In this document: piece by piece, positions 1 to 7,241 of the stretch
Layout: each line of letters opens with the position of its first letter
Position numbering within the stretch: the first letter of the stretch is position 1
NCBI GenBank assembly: GCA_902492895.1
Contig: CABUNG010000033.1
Span: 1-24,263 of the forward strand
Direction: 5' to 3'
From: an uncultured Oscillospiraceae bacterium
GTDB lineage: Bacteria; Bacillota; Clostridia; Oscillospirales; Acutalibacteraceae
DNA: 24,263 bases
Notes under the pieces: model-generated
Databases searched by the model: none
What the model saw: the letters and a program-made list of their open reading frames with translations, nothing else
Told to the model about the DNA's origin: nothing
Program-made: the position numbers and the translations under genes

Positions 1-791
1 ATGATATACTCAGGCCGGAAGGGATAGCCCACCTCTTTTTCGAACTGTTCGAGGATGTACGGGCTGACACTGGCCGAATAGCCGTACCAATCCACGTATT
101 TTTCCCGGGCGAGTTCATCGAACAGCAGGGTGAACTGATGAAAAAAGGTGGTGTAGCGGATGACGTCCACATACGGATGTTCCTCGATGAAGCGGCGCAG
201 GCGCTTCATGGTGAAGTCCCGCGTTTTGGGCTGGCGGACGTCGAAGGTGATCTGGTGCTCCACCCCTTCCCATCCGTTGGTAACGGCGTTGTACATGTGG
301 ACCGGATCCCACAGGATGTAGGCGAGAAAGCTGACGGAGTACTGATGATAGGGGACCGCCTCGATCACGACGTCGCCCGTTTCCCCGTCGTACCGCCAGG
401 AGGACACCGGCACCGGCTGGCCCGTCGTGCGGTCCATGACCTCCCACCAGCGGGAGATATCATCGCGGTCGTTGACGGCGAGCATATCGGGATAGAGGTG
501 ATCCATCAGATGGATCCGCAGGGTCTCCCCCTGGGCGGTATGAAAGGCCGTGCTGATATACATCTGCTGGATTTCGTCCGGATTCGCTCTGGCCCAGTCG
601 TTGTCCTTGCGGGTGGTATAGTAGGTGGAGTATACCTTCGCATCCACTTCCCGCAGCGCAGCCGGAAAATCGGTGCCGTCGCAGTCGCGCACGGCGTCCG
701 CGCCGAGACGCCGGATGACTTGGAGCGTTTCGGGGACCACGTCCACGTCGGTGGGGATCGTGACCCGTCCGGTTTGGCGTTTATTTTCCAT
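1..791 (-). CDS. GH112 galactosyl-N-acetylhexosamine (lacto-N-biose/galacto-N-biose) phosphorylase, N-terminal part
   Basis: The reading frame opens at ATG 791 and continues off the left edge, giving about 263 N-terminal residues of a protein usually about 720 long. The translation carries family hallmarks: TGRVTIPTDVDVVPET near residue 7, VRDCDGTDFP near 35, VYSTYYTTRKDNDWA near 53, FLAYILWDPVHMYN near 155, and ITFDVRQPKTR followed by TTFFHQFTLLFDE and YVDWYGYSASVSPYILEQF. GH112 enzymes cleave beta-1,3-galactosyl-HexNAc with phosphate to galactose-1-phosphate plus GlcNAc or GalNAc; some members act on galactosyl-rhamnose instead, and the visible half cannot separate these. It is cytoplasmic, with no signal peptide. 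Its start overlaps the end of the 74-residue gene by 11 bases, so translation is probably coupled. It is the last visible gene of the sugar ABC operon. Confidence 0.93.
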   Translation of the reverse strand, partial: MENKRQTGRVTIPTDVDVVPETLQVIRRLGADAVRDCDGTDFPAALREVDAKVYSTYYTTRKDNDWARANPDEIQQMYISTAFHTAQGETLRIHLMDHLYPDMLAVNDRDDISRWWEVMDRTTGQPVPVSSWRYDGETGDVVIEAVPYHQYSVSFLAYILWDPVHMYNAVTNGWEGVEHQITFDVRQPKTRDFTMKRLRRFIEEHPYVDVIRYTTFFHQFTLLFDELAREKYVDWYGYSASVSPYILEQFEKEVGYPFRPEYI

Positions 792-1005
792 GGGCCGCCC
801 TCTCCTTTTCCTTTTGAAGACGTTTTTGTATCCGGTCGGCACGGGTGTACCGGCGGTTATACAGCCACAAAAGGGCGAGAAGGCCCGCCAGTCCGAGCAG
901 CATCGCGCCGAGCCACAGCGGACCGTCGTGCATCTGCCCCGCGATGACCAGCGCCAGCGACGCCGCGAAGGCCGCGAGCACAGCCAGTGTTTTGAGGGCT
1001 TTCAT
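781..1005 (-). CDS. Small two-helix membrane protein in the sugar ABC/phosphorylase operon
   Basis: This 74-residue protein has two predicted membrane helices (about residues 4-22 and 29-48), then WLYNRRYTRAD and a strongly basic tail rich in K, R and E. ATG 1005 follows a good AAAGGAGG ribosome site. The gene begins 18 bases after the permease stop and its TAA overlaps the phosphorylase ATG by 11 bases, so all are probably one mRNA. Pattern and position recall the short membrane proteins listed as DUF6903 beside sugar ABC permeases; that is from memory and was not searched. A role as a transporter accessory or membrane tether is only inference from position. Confidence 0.75.
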   Translation of the reverse strand: MKALKTLAVLAAFAASLALVIAGQMHDGPLWLGAMLLGLAGLLALLWLYNRRYTRADRIQKRLQKEKERAAHGK

Positions 1006-1023
1006 AGGCTCTCCTCCTTTCGA

Positions 1024-1953
1024 TTATCCCTTGATCCCGCCGACGGTCATTCCCTGGGTGAGCTGGCGCTGCACCGCAATATACAGAATGAGGGTGGGCA
1101 GCATCACGATCACGAGACCGGCATACATCTGTCCGTACTGAGCCGAGGCGTTCTGGGCTTTCATCAGCTCCATCAGGCCGACCGGCAGGGTTTGATACTC
1201 CTTGGAGGTCAGCGTCATGGCGATGATGTATTCGTTCCAGAAGGACAGGAAGTTGAAGAGGATGACGGTGATGATGCTGGGTTTAGCCATCGGCATGATG
1301 ACCTTCACCATGGTATGGAAATACCCGCTGCCGTCGACATAGGCGGCCTCCTCAAAATCCTTGGGCAGGGTCTGGAAGTAGCTGGACAGCAGGTAAATCG
1401 TAAACGGCAGGGCCGTGGAGGCATAGATCAGCGCCAGAATAAAGTGATTGTTGAGGAAAAAGCCATTGCCGAACAGGTTGTATACCGGCGACCCTTCCTC
1501 GACCCTAAGCGCTTCCAGCAGGGAATCCATCCCCTTATTTCCATCCACCAGCATGAGGAAAATCGGCACCACGATATAGTTGACATTGATGAAGAGGCCG
1601 CCCATAAAGGCGACGTTCAGCACCCGGCGTCCCCGGAATTTGAAGCGGGACAGCACATAGGACGCCGGCAGCGCCAGAATCAGCAACATAGCCAGCGCCA
1701 TGACCGTGACCAGCACCGAATTGAGGAAATAGGCCCCCATGTTCGCCTTATTGAAGGCATCGATGAAATTTTGAAAATGAAAGCCCTTGGGCAGCGCCCA
1801 CGGACTGCCGTAAAACTCGGAGTCCTCCTTGACGGAAGCCAGAAAAGCCCAGCTCACCGGTACCAGAATCGTGATGACAAAGGTAATCAGCGCCACATAA
1901 ATAAACACTTTATACAGGGTGTCACCGCCCCGCTGAGTCCGTTTCGTTTTCAT
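1024..1953 (-). CDS. Carbohydrate ABC transporter permease, MalG type
   Basis: This 309-residue integral membrane protein is one half of a CUT1-family sugar import channel. It has an N-terminal helix (about 15-37), five further hydrophobic spans and the EAA loop EEAAYVDGSGYFHTMVKVIMP near residue 200, which docks on the ATPase. It lacks the long periplasmic P2 loop of the MalF partner. The TAAGGAGG ribosome site overlaps the stop codon of the upstream permease gene, so the two are translationally linked. No ATP-binding subunit lies in this operon; CUT1 systems in Firmicutes commonly borrow a shared MsmK-type ATPase encoded elsewhere. The substrate is inferred from the downstream GH112 gene. 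Confidence 0.93.
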   Translation of the reverse strand: MKTKRTQRGGDTLYKVFIYVALITFVITILVPVSWAFLASVKEDSEFYGSPWALPKGFHFQNFIDAFNKANMGAYFLNSVLVTVMALAMLLILALPASYVLSRFKFRGRRVLNVAFMGGLFINVNYIVVPIFLMLVDGNKGMDSLLEALRVEEGSPVYNLFGNGFFLNNHFILALIYASTALPFTIYLLSSYFQTLPKDFEEAAYVDGSGYFHTMVKVIMPMAKPSIITVILFNFLSFWNEYIIAMTLTSKEYQTLPVGLMELMKAQNASAQYGQMYAGLVIVMLPTLILYIAVQRQLTQGMTVGGIKG

Positions 1954-1965
1954 ATCGGCGCCTCC

Positions 1966-2859
1966 TTAGTATTCCAGCGGTTCCCGTTTGGTGACGCCAT
2001 TGACAATGGCGGACAGCGCAAACGAGAAGATGAACACCACCACGCCGATGGCCATGCCGTATCCATAGGACGAGTTGGTGTAGGCCTGGGAATACATATA
2101 GCTCAAAAACACCTCGGATGCCCCGTCCGGCTTGCCGCTGGTCATGGCTTTGACGAACAGAAAGCTCAGATTGATGTTGCTGATGATGAAGAAGGTCAGG
2201 GTGGTGCGGATATTGGTCCAGATCAGGGGAATCGTGATTTGAAAAAACTGGCGGAACCGGCCCGCGCCCTCCAAACCGGCGCTTTCGTACAGGCTTTCCG
2301 GCACGGCGGCCATGCTGGCCATATACATCACCATATAATACCCGATCGCCTGCCAGACCAGCGCGCCGGCCAGACTGTAAATCACCAGCTGCTTATCCCC
2401 CAGCCAAAGGATGGGATTGTCTTTGACGTTGGTGAACAGGGCGATGATGCTGTTGAGCAGGCCCCGGCTGGGATCGTAAATGGCGTTGAAGATGGCGGCG
2501 ATGACCACCACCGACAGGATATTGGGAATGTAGAAAACCACACGGAAAAAGTTTTGTCCCCGCAGTTTTTCTCTTGTCAGGATTCCGGCAAACACCAGCG
2601 CCAGCGCAAACGTCACCAGCGTCACCAGCACGATCAGCAGGACGGTGTTCTGGAAAGAACGCAGGAATTTGCCATCTTCCATCAGCGTGCGGAAATTGCG
2701 GAGACCGACAAAGGTTTTCTCGTCGGAATATCCGCCCCACTTGAACATCGACATCCAGAACACCTGGAAGGTGGGGATCACCATAAAGATGGTGAACAGA
2801 ATCGTCGCCGGCAGAACGCAGAACAGAATAAAACGGGTGCGCCCCTTATGCTTATGCAT
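1966..2859 (-). CDS. Carbohydrate ABC transporter permease, MalF type
   Basis: This 297-residue permease partners the MalG-type subunit. It begins MHKHKGRTRFILF, has six predicted membrane helices and the EAA-type loop YESAGLEGAGRFRQFFQITIP near residue 190. ATG 2859 follows an AGGAGG ribosome site. It lies 71 bases downstream of the binding-protein stop, and that gap contains two short inverted repeats that may lower its expression relative to the binding protein. It is a member of the CUT1 family (di- and oligosaccharides, glycerol phosphate). Lacto-N-biose or galacto-N-biose as cargo is inferred from the neighbouring phosphorylase. Confidence 0.93.
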   Translation of the reverse strand: MHKHKGRTRFILFCVLPATILFTIFMVIPTFQVFWMSMFKWGGYSDEKTFVGLRNFRTLMEDGKFLRSFQNTVLLIVLVTLVTFALALVFAGILTREKLRGQNFFRVVFYIPNILSVVVIAAIFNAIYDPSRGLLNSIIALFTNVKDNPILWLGDKQLVIYSLAGALVWQAIGYYMVMYMASMAAVPESLYESAGLEGAGRFRQFFQITIPLIWTNIRTTLTFFIISNINLSFLFVKAMTSGKPDGASEVFLSYMYSQAYTNSSYGYGMAIGVVVFIFSFALSAIVNGVTKREPLEY

Positions 2860-2883
2860 CGAAACACCTCCTGAAATGGAAAA

Positions 2884-2929
2884 CGGCGGGCGGATATCCG
2901 CCGCTCTAACGACTTATCGGGAATTCCCG
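2884..2929 (-). terminator. Two intercistronic inverted repeats, possible leaky terminator or mRNA-stabilising hairpin
   Basis: Reading the minus strand from the binding-protein stop, a 12-base palindrome (CGGGAATTCCCG, 2918-2929) is followed by CGGCGG/CCGCCG arms (2884-2903) with an 8-base loop and then only four T. The short T run argues for partial termination or 3'-end protection rather than a full stop. This would give more binding protein than permease, a common pattern in ABC operons. Confidence 0.5.
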
Positions 2930-2930
2930 C

Positions 2931-4289
2931 TTACTTCAGCGCGCCGCGCAGCTTATCGCTGGCGGTTTTGACCTCGTTCTTCCACTGATCCACCGTTTTG
3001 CTGCCGTTCATGACGCTGTCGATGGTGGAGAAGAGGGAATCCGCGATGCTGACGCCTTCCACGGGATCGGTGGTGGCAAAAGCACCCAGAGCGGGTTTGA
3101 CTTTTCCGTCGTCATAGATGCCGTACATCAGCTTATCCTCGCCGGAAAGCTTGTCGGTGATCCCCTTGATGGGCTGGATAGCGGGGCCTTTGGGTTCCGA
3201 TTCATCCTTGCCGGCCTTCATGAAGATATCTGCCGCCTCATCGGAATACAGGAACGCGATGAATTTATCCGCCAGTTCGGGGTTTTTGGCCTTTTTCGGG
3301 CTCCAAACCTGCTCGAAGAAGGTGTAGGAATACCGGTCGCCGCCCGCCTCGAAGGCCGGCATCGCTGCGAAGCCCCACTCGAAGCCCTCGGCCTTGGGAG
3401 CGCCCGCCATCTCGCCGACAACCCAGGTGCCGTTGGGCATGAAGAGCGCCTTGTTATCCAGAATGAGCTGCTGATTCTTGAGATAGTTCTCGTTGTTGGC
3501 GTTGGCCACGGTGGTTTTTTCGGTGTAGGGAACCAGTTTGCTGACGGTATCAAACAGTTTGCCTGCTTCGGCGGTGTCCCATACGCCTTCGCTGTAAGTG
3601 GTGGCCTTTTTGAAGAAATCTTCGCCGCCCGCCGCATACATCATCGCGTAGAAGAAGGAGTCGAAATACCCGGTGGTGGGATAGGTGAAGAGGGAAATGC
3701 CTTCTTTCTTAGCGGTCTCGCCCAGGGCCCACATCTCGTCCCAGGTGGTGGGCACCGACCAGCCCTTGCTCGCAAAGAGACCGGCGTTGTAGAAGAGGCC
3801 GCAGGGGCCATAAAACATGGGGGCCAGATAGGTTTTGCCGTCGGCATACGGCTTGGTCAGGGAGGTGTCGAGGAAGCCGGGCAGGATCTTATCTTTCACT
3901 TTGACGTTTTCCCCGGGCACCGTCATATCCATGACGTTGGTCAGGTCCCGCAGGGCGTTGTCTTTGATCATGGTCTCCGTCAGAGCGGCCGGACGGCCGG
4001 TGGCCAGATGGACCACGTCGGGATAATTGCCGGATTTCATTTCGGAGCCGAGGGTGTCCTCCAGCGTTTTGCTGGTGGTCACCTTGACGGTCACGCCCTC
4101 GTTGGCCTTTTCAAAGGCCCGGGCGATTTGGGTCCAGATGTTGGTGCCGTAAGCGGATTCGAGCGCGTAGACGGTCAAAGTCTGGGTTTTGCTGCCGCCG
4201 CTGCCGCTGTCATCCTCCGGCGCCTTACAACCGGCGAACAAACCGATGGCTAAGAGAGAGGCCAATCCGAGAGACAAGGCTTTTTTCAT
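2931..4289 (-). CDS. Sugar-binding lipoprotein of a CUT1 ABC transporter
   Basis: This 452-residue extracytoplasmic substrate-binding protein has a lipoprotein signal: MKKALSLGLASLLAIGLFAGC with the modified Cys at residue 21, then an acidic/glycine/serine linker. The mature part has the SBP_bac_1 layout: LTVYALESAYGTNIWTQIARAFEKAN near the start, a DVVHLATGRPA segment, and conserved aromatic/glycine patches (YAAGGEDFF, FMPNGTWVVGEMAG) in the middle. ATG 4289 follows AGGAGG by nine bases. It is the first gene of the leftward operon, behind a TTGAAC/TATACT promoter, and shares its upstream region with the divergent AraC regulator. The sugar is inferred, not read, from the GH112 gene in the operon. 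Confidence 0.93.
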   Translation of the reverse strand: MKKALSLGLASLLAIGLFAGCKAPEDDSGSGGSKTQTLTVYALESAYGTNIWTQIARAFEKANEGVTVKVTTSKTLEDTLGSEMKSGNYPDVVHLATGRPAALTETMIKDNALRDLTNVMDMTVPGENVKVKDKILPGFLDTSLTKPYADGKTYLAPMFYGPCGLFYNAGLFASKGWSVPTTWDEMWALGETAKKEGISLFTYPTTGYFDSFFYAMMYAAGGEDFFKKATTYSEGVWDTAEAGKLFDTVSKLVPYTEKTTVANANNENYLKNQQLILDNKALFMPNGTWVVGEMAGAPKAEGFEWGFAAMPAFEAGGDRYSYTFFEQVWSPKKAKNPELADKFIAFLYSDEAADIFMKAGKDESEPKGPAIQPIKGITDKLSGEDKLMYGIYDDGKVKPALGAFATTDPVEGVSIADSLFSTIDSVMNGSKTVDQWKNEVKTASDKLRGALK

Positions 4290-4319
4290 AGGGATATTCC
4301 TCCTTTTTGTTCGGGGTCG

Positions 4320-4338
4320 CCGGAGGGAAGCCCTCCGG
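4320..4338 (-). other. Leader hairpin in the sugar-operon mRNA
   Basis: CCGGAGGG and CCCTCCGG form an 8-bp stem with a 3-base loop between the promoter and the ribosome site of the binding-protein gene. No T run follows, so it is more likely a 5'-end stabiliser than a terminator. Confidence 0.45.
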
Positions 4339-4363
4339 ATCGGTGTGAGGTTTCTTCTCTTTC

Positions 4364-4391
4364 AGTATAGCGGAATTCCGTTGCCGTTCAA
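4364..4391 (-). promoter_or_regulatory. Sigma-A type promoter of the sugar ABC/phosphorylase operon
   Basis: On the minus strand, TTGAAC (4391-4386) and TATACT (4369-4364) are separated by 16 bases. The predicted transcript starts about 65 bases before the binding-protein ATG. It is the best promoter match in the interval. Confidence 0.7.
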
Positions 4392-4396
4392 GGGAT

Positions 4397-4424
4397 TTCT
4401 TGCTCGTGTTTTTATTATTCTTGC
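4397..4424 (-). promoter_or_regulatory. Candidate AraC-regulator half-sites upstream of the sugar operon
   Basis: The heptamer TTCTTGC (plus strand) occurs at 4397-4403 and again at 4418-4424, exactly 21 bp apart, the two-helical-turn spacing typical of AraC-family direct repeats. The nearer copy lies five bases upstream of the operon -35, a position suited to activation. The match extends only a little beyond the heptamer, so chance cannot be excluded in this T-rich stretch. Confidence 0.4.
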
Positions 4425-4565
4425 GCTTTTCGTTGTTTTATATAATTTTTTTAAACAAATACCTGTTTCTTTAATTTATGATTGTAATTTTCCACAGCAG
4501 GCAGAGAAATCCACCCCTATTATATCCATAGAACACGGTTTTTATGAAAATATTTTTTATACAAC

Positions 4566-4610
4566 TTGTCAATCCATCCGATATATAGTATACTGAATTT
4601 AAACAGTATA
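4566..4610 (+). promoter_or_regulatory. Promoter of the AraC-type regulator with overlapping palindrome
   Basis: TTGTCA (4566-4571) and TATACT (4589-4594) have 17-bp spacing. The -10 box forms the left arm of an inverted repeat, TATACTG (4589-4595) and CAGTATA (4604-4610), with an 8-bp spacer, which could let a protein block the promoter. The rest of the 392-base divergent interval (4290-4681) is AT-rich compared with its surroundings and holds no gene. Confidence 0.65.
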
Positions 4611-4681
4611 TTCGTCATAATCCCTATAAAACGCAAAAAAATAACAGGTTATCGCGGTATTCGGATGTGAGGAGCGGAAAC

Positions 4682-5533
4682 ATGAGCAATCATCTCTATA
4701 CGATCACCGAAAACCATCATCATATTGAAACCCGCTTGCTGTATGTCACGTCGGCCAAATACGAAGGGGATTGGCACAGCACCCCCCATTCCCACCATTT
4801 TTCCGAGTTTTTCTATGTGCTTGGCGGGCAGGGCCGGTTTCTCGTCGATTCCCAGACGTTCGACGTGGAGGAGCACGATCTCGTCATCGTCAATCCCCAT
4901 GTCGCGCATACGGAGATGTCCCGTCAAAGCAGCCCGCTCGAGTACATCGCCCTCGGGATCGAAGGCGTCTGTTTCACCTTTGACCAGCCCGGAGCCGACG
5001 AGAATTACCGCCTGTTCCACTACAAGGAGAAGCCGCTTTCCGCCCGGCAGGAATTTCTCTCCTACCTTCACGCGCTGCTGCAGGAAGCGGAGAAAAACGA
5101 GGCCTACAGCGAGGAGGTCTGTCAAAATCTCCTGGAAGTGCTCATGATCATCATGATGCGGCATTCCGAGTTTACGTTATCGGTGATGCCGTCGAAAAAG
5201 GCCAATCTCGCCTGTGCACAGGTCAAACGGTATATCGACGGCCATTTCCGCGAATCGCTTTCGCTCGAAGATCTGGCGGGGCTGGTCCATGTGAACAAGT
5301 ACCATCTGGTGCACATCTTTACGGCGGATTTCGGCCTCTCTCCCATCCAATATCTCATCTCCCGCCGGGTGGACGAGAGCAAGAACCTGCTCCGCACCAC
5401 CGATCACTCGATCGCGCAGATCGCCTCGTTTTCCGGATTCTCCTCCCAGTCCTATTTTGCCCAGACATTCCAGAAAACCATGGGGATGAGCCCCACCCAG
5501 TACCGCCGCCAGACCCGGGTTCCGGATGCCTGA
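4682..5533 (+). CDS. AraC-family transcriptional regulator (cupin sensor plus AraC DNA-binding domain)
   Basis: The 283-residue product has an N-terminal cupin-like sugar-sensing domain (about residues 25-110; HSHHFSEFFYVLGGQGRF and DLVIVNPHVAHTE are typical) and a C-terminal double helix-turn-helix (about 180-278). The latter contains LSLEDLAGLVHVNKYHL, then IAQIASFSGFSSQSYFAQTFQK and the family signature GMSPTQYRR. An in-frame GTG exists at 4667, but AGGAG sits correctly before ATG 4682, so I use the latter. It is divergent from the sugar ABC operon and is most likely its activator. It ends at a strong terminator shared with the convergent DUF3006 operon. Confidence 0.93.
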   Translation: MSNHLYTITENHHHIETRLLYVTSAKYEGDWHSTPHSHHFSEFFYVLGGQGRFLVDSQTFDVEEHDLVIVNPHVAHTEMSRQSSPLEYIALGIEGVCFTFDQPGADENYRLFHYKEKPLSARQEFLSYLHALLQEAEKNEAYSEEVCQNLLEVLMIIMMRHSEFTLSVMPSKKANLACAQVKRYIDGHFRESLSLEDLAGLVHVNKYHLVHIFTADFGLSPIQYLISRRVDESKNLLRTTDHSIAQIASFSGFSSQSYFAQTFQKTMGMSPTQYRRQTRVPDA

Positions 5534-5536
5534 AAC

Positions 5537-5580
5537 AAACAGCCGGTGCCGTTTAAAAACGGCACCGGCTGTTTTCTTAT
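5537..5580. terminator. Strong intrinsic terminator between convergent genes
   Basis: An uninterrupted 18-bp inverted repeat (arms 5537-5554 and 5557-5574, core AGCCGGTGCCG) is followed on the plus strand by a T-rich tail. The leftward side is also T-rich, so it may serve both araC and, less directly, the operon converging from the right. Confidence 0.9.
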
Positions 5581-5671
5581 CGTGTCCGGACGGCGGGCTT
5601 TTACGCCGGATTGCATCGCTTTGGGGTCCCCGCGCATCGCGCATCCATCCGACGGATGAGCCGCGCACGGC

Positions 5672-5887
5672 TCATTTCCGGCGGAGCTTTTCCTGCAGGC
5701 GGCGGATCTCGTCCCGGCGGCGGGCGGTTTCATCCGGGGCGGGCACATACCGGTCCCCTTCTTTCGCCAGCACGTCTCCGGGGCGGGCGGCGGCGGGAAG
5801 CTGCGCGCGCGGAACAGTCAGGGTCTGTTCGTCGTCATCCTCCAAAACGGCGAGATCTTCTTCAAAGCGGTCCAGGCTGTAATACAT
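5672..5887 (-). CDS. DUF3006 family small protein
   Basis: This 71-residue acidic-then-basic protein begins MYYSLDRFEEDLAVLEDDD, has a short beta-rich core (LTVPRAQLPAAARPGDVLAKEGDRYVP) and ends in a charged helix (ETARRRDEIRRLQEKLRRK). The opening 'DRFE..+A+LED' and 'GDVL' patterns match DUF3006, whose members commonly sit beside ComEC-like metallo-beta-lactamase genes, as here. The AGGAGG ribosome site lies just before the upstream TGA, four bases from this ATG, so translation is coupled. Its molecular function is unknown. Confidence 0.85.
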   Translation of the reverse strand: MYYSLDRFEEDLAVLEDDDEQTLTVPRAQLPAAARPGDVLAKEGDRYVPAPDETARRRDEIRRLQEKLRRK

Positions 5888-5890
5888 CCC

Positions 5891-6859
5891 TCATCCTCCT
5901 GATTCACGTTCGGTTTCAAATGCGATTGCGTCCCCATCGCAGCGGACCACGATCGTACCGCAGAGGTCGCTGCGATAGCTTGCGATACGGCGCTTCGCGA
6001 GCGCGTCCAGCGTCACCTGATGCGGATGGTTATACGCATTGTCGGCGCCGCAGGTGATCAGCGCGTACCGGGGATTCACCGCATCGAGCAGAGCGGCGGT
6101 GGAGGAGGTACGGCTGCCGTGATGGCCGATCTTGATGACGTCGGCCGCGAGATCGGCGCCAGCCGCCAGCAGAGAGGCTTCCTCCTCCTTTTCCGCATCC
6201 CCCATGAAGAGGAAGCGGCGCTTCCCAAAATCCACCCGGCAGACGATCGACATGTTGTTGCGGTCTTCCGCGTCCTGAACCGGGCCGAGAATCGTCACCG
6301 CGGCCTCCCCCAGCGTGTAAACCGCGCCCGGTTCCGCCTCGGTGACGGCGATATCCTTTTTATCGAGGGCCTGGAGCACGCTGAGATAGCTCTTGGTCGT
6401 CGGTTCGAAGCCCTCCGGCATGAAGGCCATGAGGAAGGTGTCGATCTCGAACGCGTCGATCACATTGTCCATGCCGCCGATGTGGTCCACGTCCCCATGG
6501 GTGGCGATCACGAGGTCGAGGCGCCGGACCCCCTGTGCGTGCAGGTAGTCCACCACGTCTGTTCCCGCCGGATTCGTCCCCGCGTCGATGAGCATGCTGC
6601 TCGTCCCGCTCCGAACGAGGATCGAGTCCGCGTTGCCAACGTCGATGACGTCGATGCGCAGCTCGTTTTCCAGATCGGAGAGCGGCGGCGTCTCCCGCAG
6701 GCCGACCGCCTCGAAAATCCGGTTCCAGGTGGGCAGGAAGGGGCGATTCAATTGTTCACTGACCGTGACGAGGCCGGACAGGATGAGCACGAGGCTGCCA
6801 AGAGCGATCAGGGTCCAGAATATGCCGCGGTTCAGGCGGCGTTTACGCGATTTGTTCAT
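5891..6859 (-). CDS. Membrane-anchored ComEC/Rec2-like metallo-beta-lactamase-fold hydrolase
   Basis: The product has 322 residues. A basic N-terminus and one helix (about 12-33) suggest an extracytoplasmic protein held by an uncleaved anchor. The MBL domain starts at LRIDVIDVGNADSILV (about 67-82) and has metal-site residues HGDVDH (121-126), D221 in FMGDAEKEE, and IGHHGSRTSS (245-254). It matches the isolated catalytic domain of ComEC, which in competent bacteria is proposed to degrade one DNA strand. The ComEC channel domain is absent, so a DNA-uptake role is not established; nuclease or phosphodiesterase activity is an inference. It follows an XRE regulator by 55 bases and precedes DUF3006. 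Confidence 0.9.
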   Translation of the reverse strand: MNKSRKRRLNRGIFWTLIALGSLVLILSGLVTVSEQLNRPFLPTWNRIFEAVGLRETPPLSDLENELRIDVIDVGNADSILVRSGTSSMLIDAGTNPAGTDVVDYLHAQGVRRLDLVIATHGDVDHIGGMDNVIDAFEIDTFLMAFMPEGFEPTTKSYLSVLQALDKKDIAVTEAEPGAVYTLGEAAVTILGPVQDAEDRNNMSIVCRVDFGKRRFLFMGDAEKEEEASLLAAGADLAADVIKIGHHGSRTSSTAALLDAVNPRYALITCGADNAYNHPHQVTLDALAKRRIASYRSDLCGTIVVRCDGDAIAFETERESGG

Positions 6860-6914
6860 ATGGCTCCCCCTTTATTGGGTATAAAAACGGCGGATTCCCG
6901 ATCCGTGTGTTTTT

Positions 6915-7160
6915 CTATTCCCGGCCCAGGAGCCAATTGACGTCCACTTTCAGGATGTCGGCCAGTGCGTTCAGCTCGATGTCCGTCACCGGCCGCTTCT
7001 GACCTTCGAGGAGGGAAAGAGACGAGGCACTGATATCAATTTCTTTGATTTGTAATCTGGCCAATAACTCGGTTTGTTTAAGACCCAACGCTTGTCTGGC
7101 CTGTGCAACGCGTTGTCCTACAATATTGCGGTCACCAAGTGCCAATTTTCTTGTATTCAC
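6915..7160 (-). CDS. XRE-family helix-turn-helix regulator
   Basis: The product has 81 residues, nearly all of it one HTH_3 domain (about 14-78): VGQRVAQARQALGLKQTELLARLQI, then DISASSLSLLEGQKRPVTDIELNALADILKVDVNWLLG. It starts with GTG 7160, nine bases after GGAGG. There is no sensor domain. It is the first gene of a leftward group with the ComEC-like hydrolase and DUF3006 genes. A perfect palindrome 47 bases upstream is a good candidate operator, so autoregulation is likely. The gap to the next gene has only a weak hairpin (CGGAT/ATCCG, about 6890-6904) with a T run, which may lower downstream transcription. Confidence 0.9.
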   Translation of the reverse strand: MNTRKLALGDRNIVGQRVAQARQALGLKQTELLARLQIKEIDISASSLSLLEGQKRPVTDIELNALADILKVDVNWLLGRE

Positions 7161-7206
7161 ACCCGTCCACCTCCCATCATATTTATTCTAGCCAAATTTA
7201 CCGAGG

Positions 7207-7231
7207 TTAAATTGAGCGTGGCTCAATTTAA
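7207..7231. promoter_or_regulatory. Perfect 25-bp palindrome, candidate operator of the XRE regulator
   Basis: Arms TTAAATTGAGC (7207-7217) and GCTCAATTTAA (7221-7231) are separated by GTG. On the minus strand a TAGAAT -10-like box (about 7187-7192) follows, and the palindrome covers the matching -35 zone. A dimeric XRE protein bound here would block its own promoter. Confidence 0.65.
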
Positions 7232-7241
7232 ACCGTGATAT

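Noticed and set aside
625..2874. Very long rightward open frame of 749 codons opposite the ABC operon, and similar long frames opposite YgiQ, aconitase, fakA and recG
   Set aside because: They are antisense shadows in GC-rich DNA with low-complexity, Arg/Gly/His-rich translations and no ribosome sites; the opposite frames have clear families.
4290..4681. Rightward open frame of 135 codons from 4189 through the araC/SBP promoter region
   Set aside because: It crosses the binding-protein start and both promoters, and its translation has no recognisable pattern.
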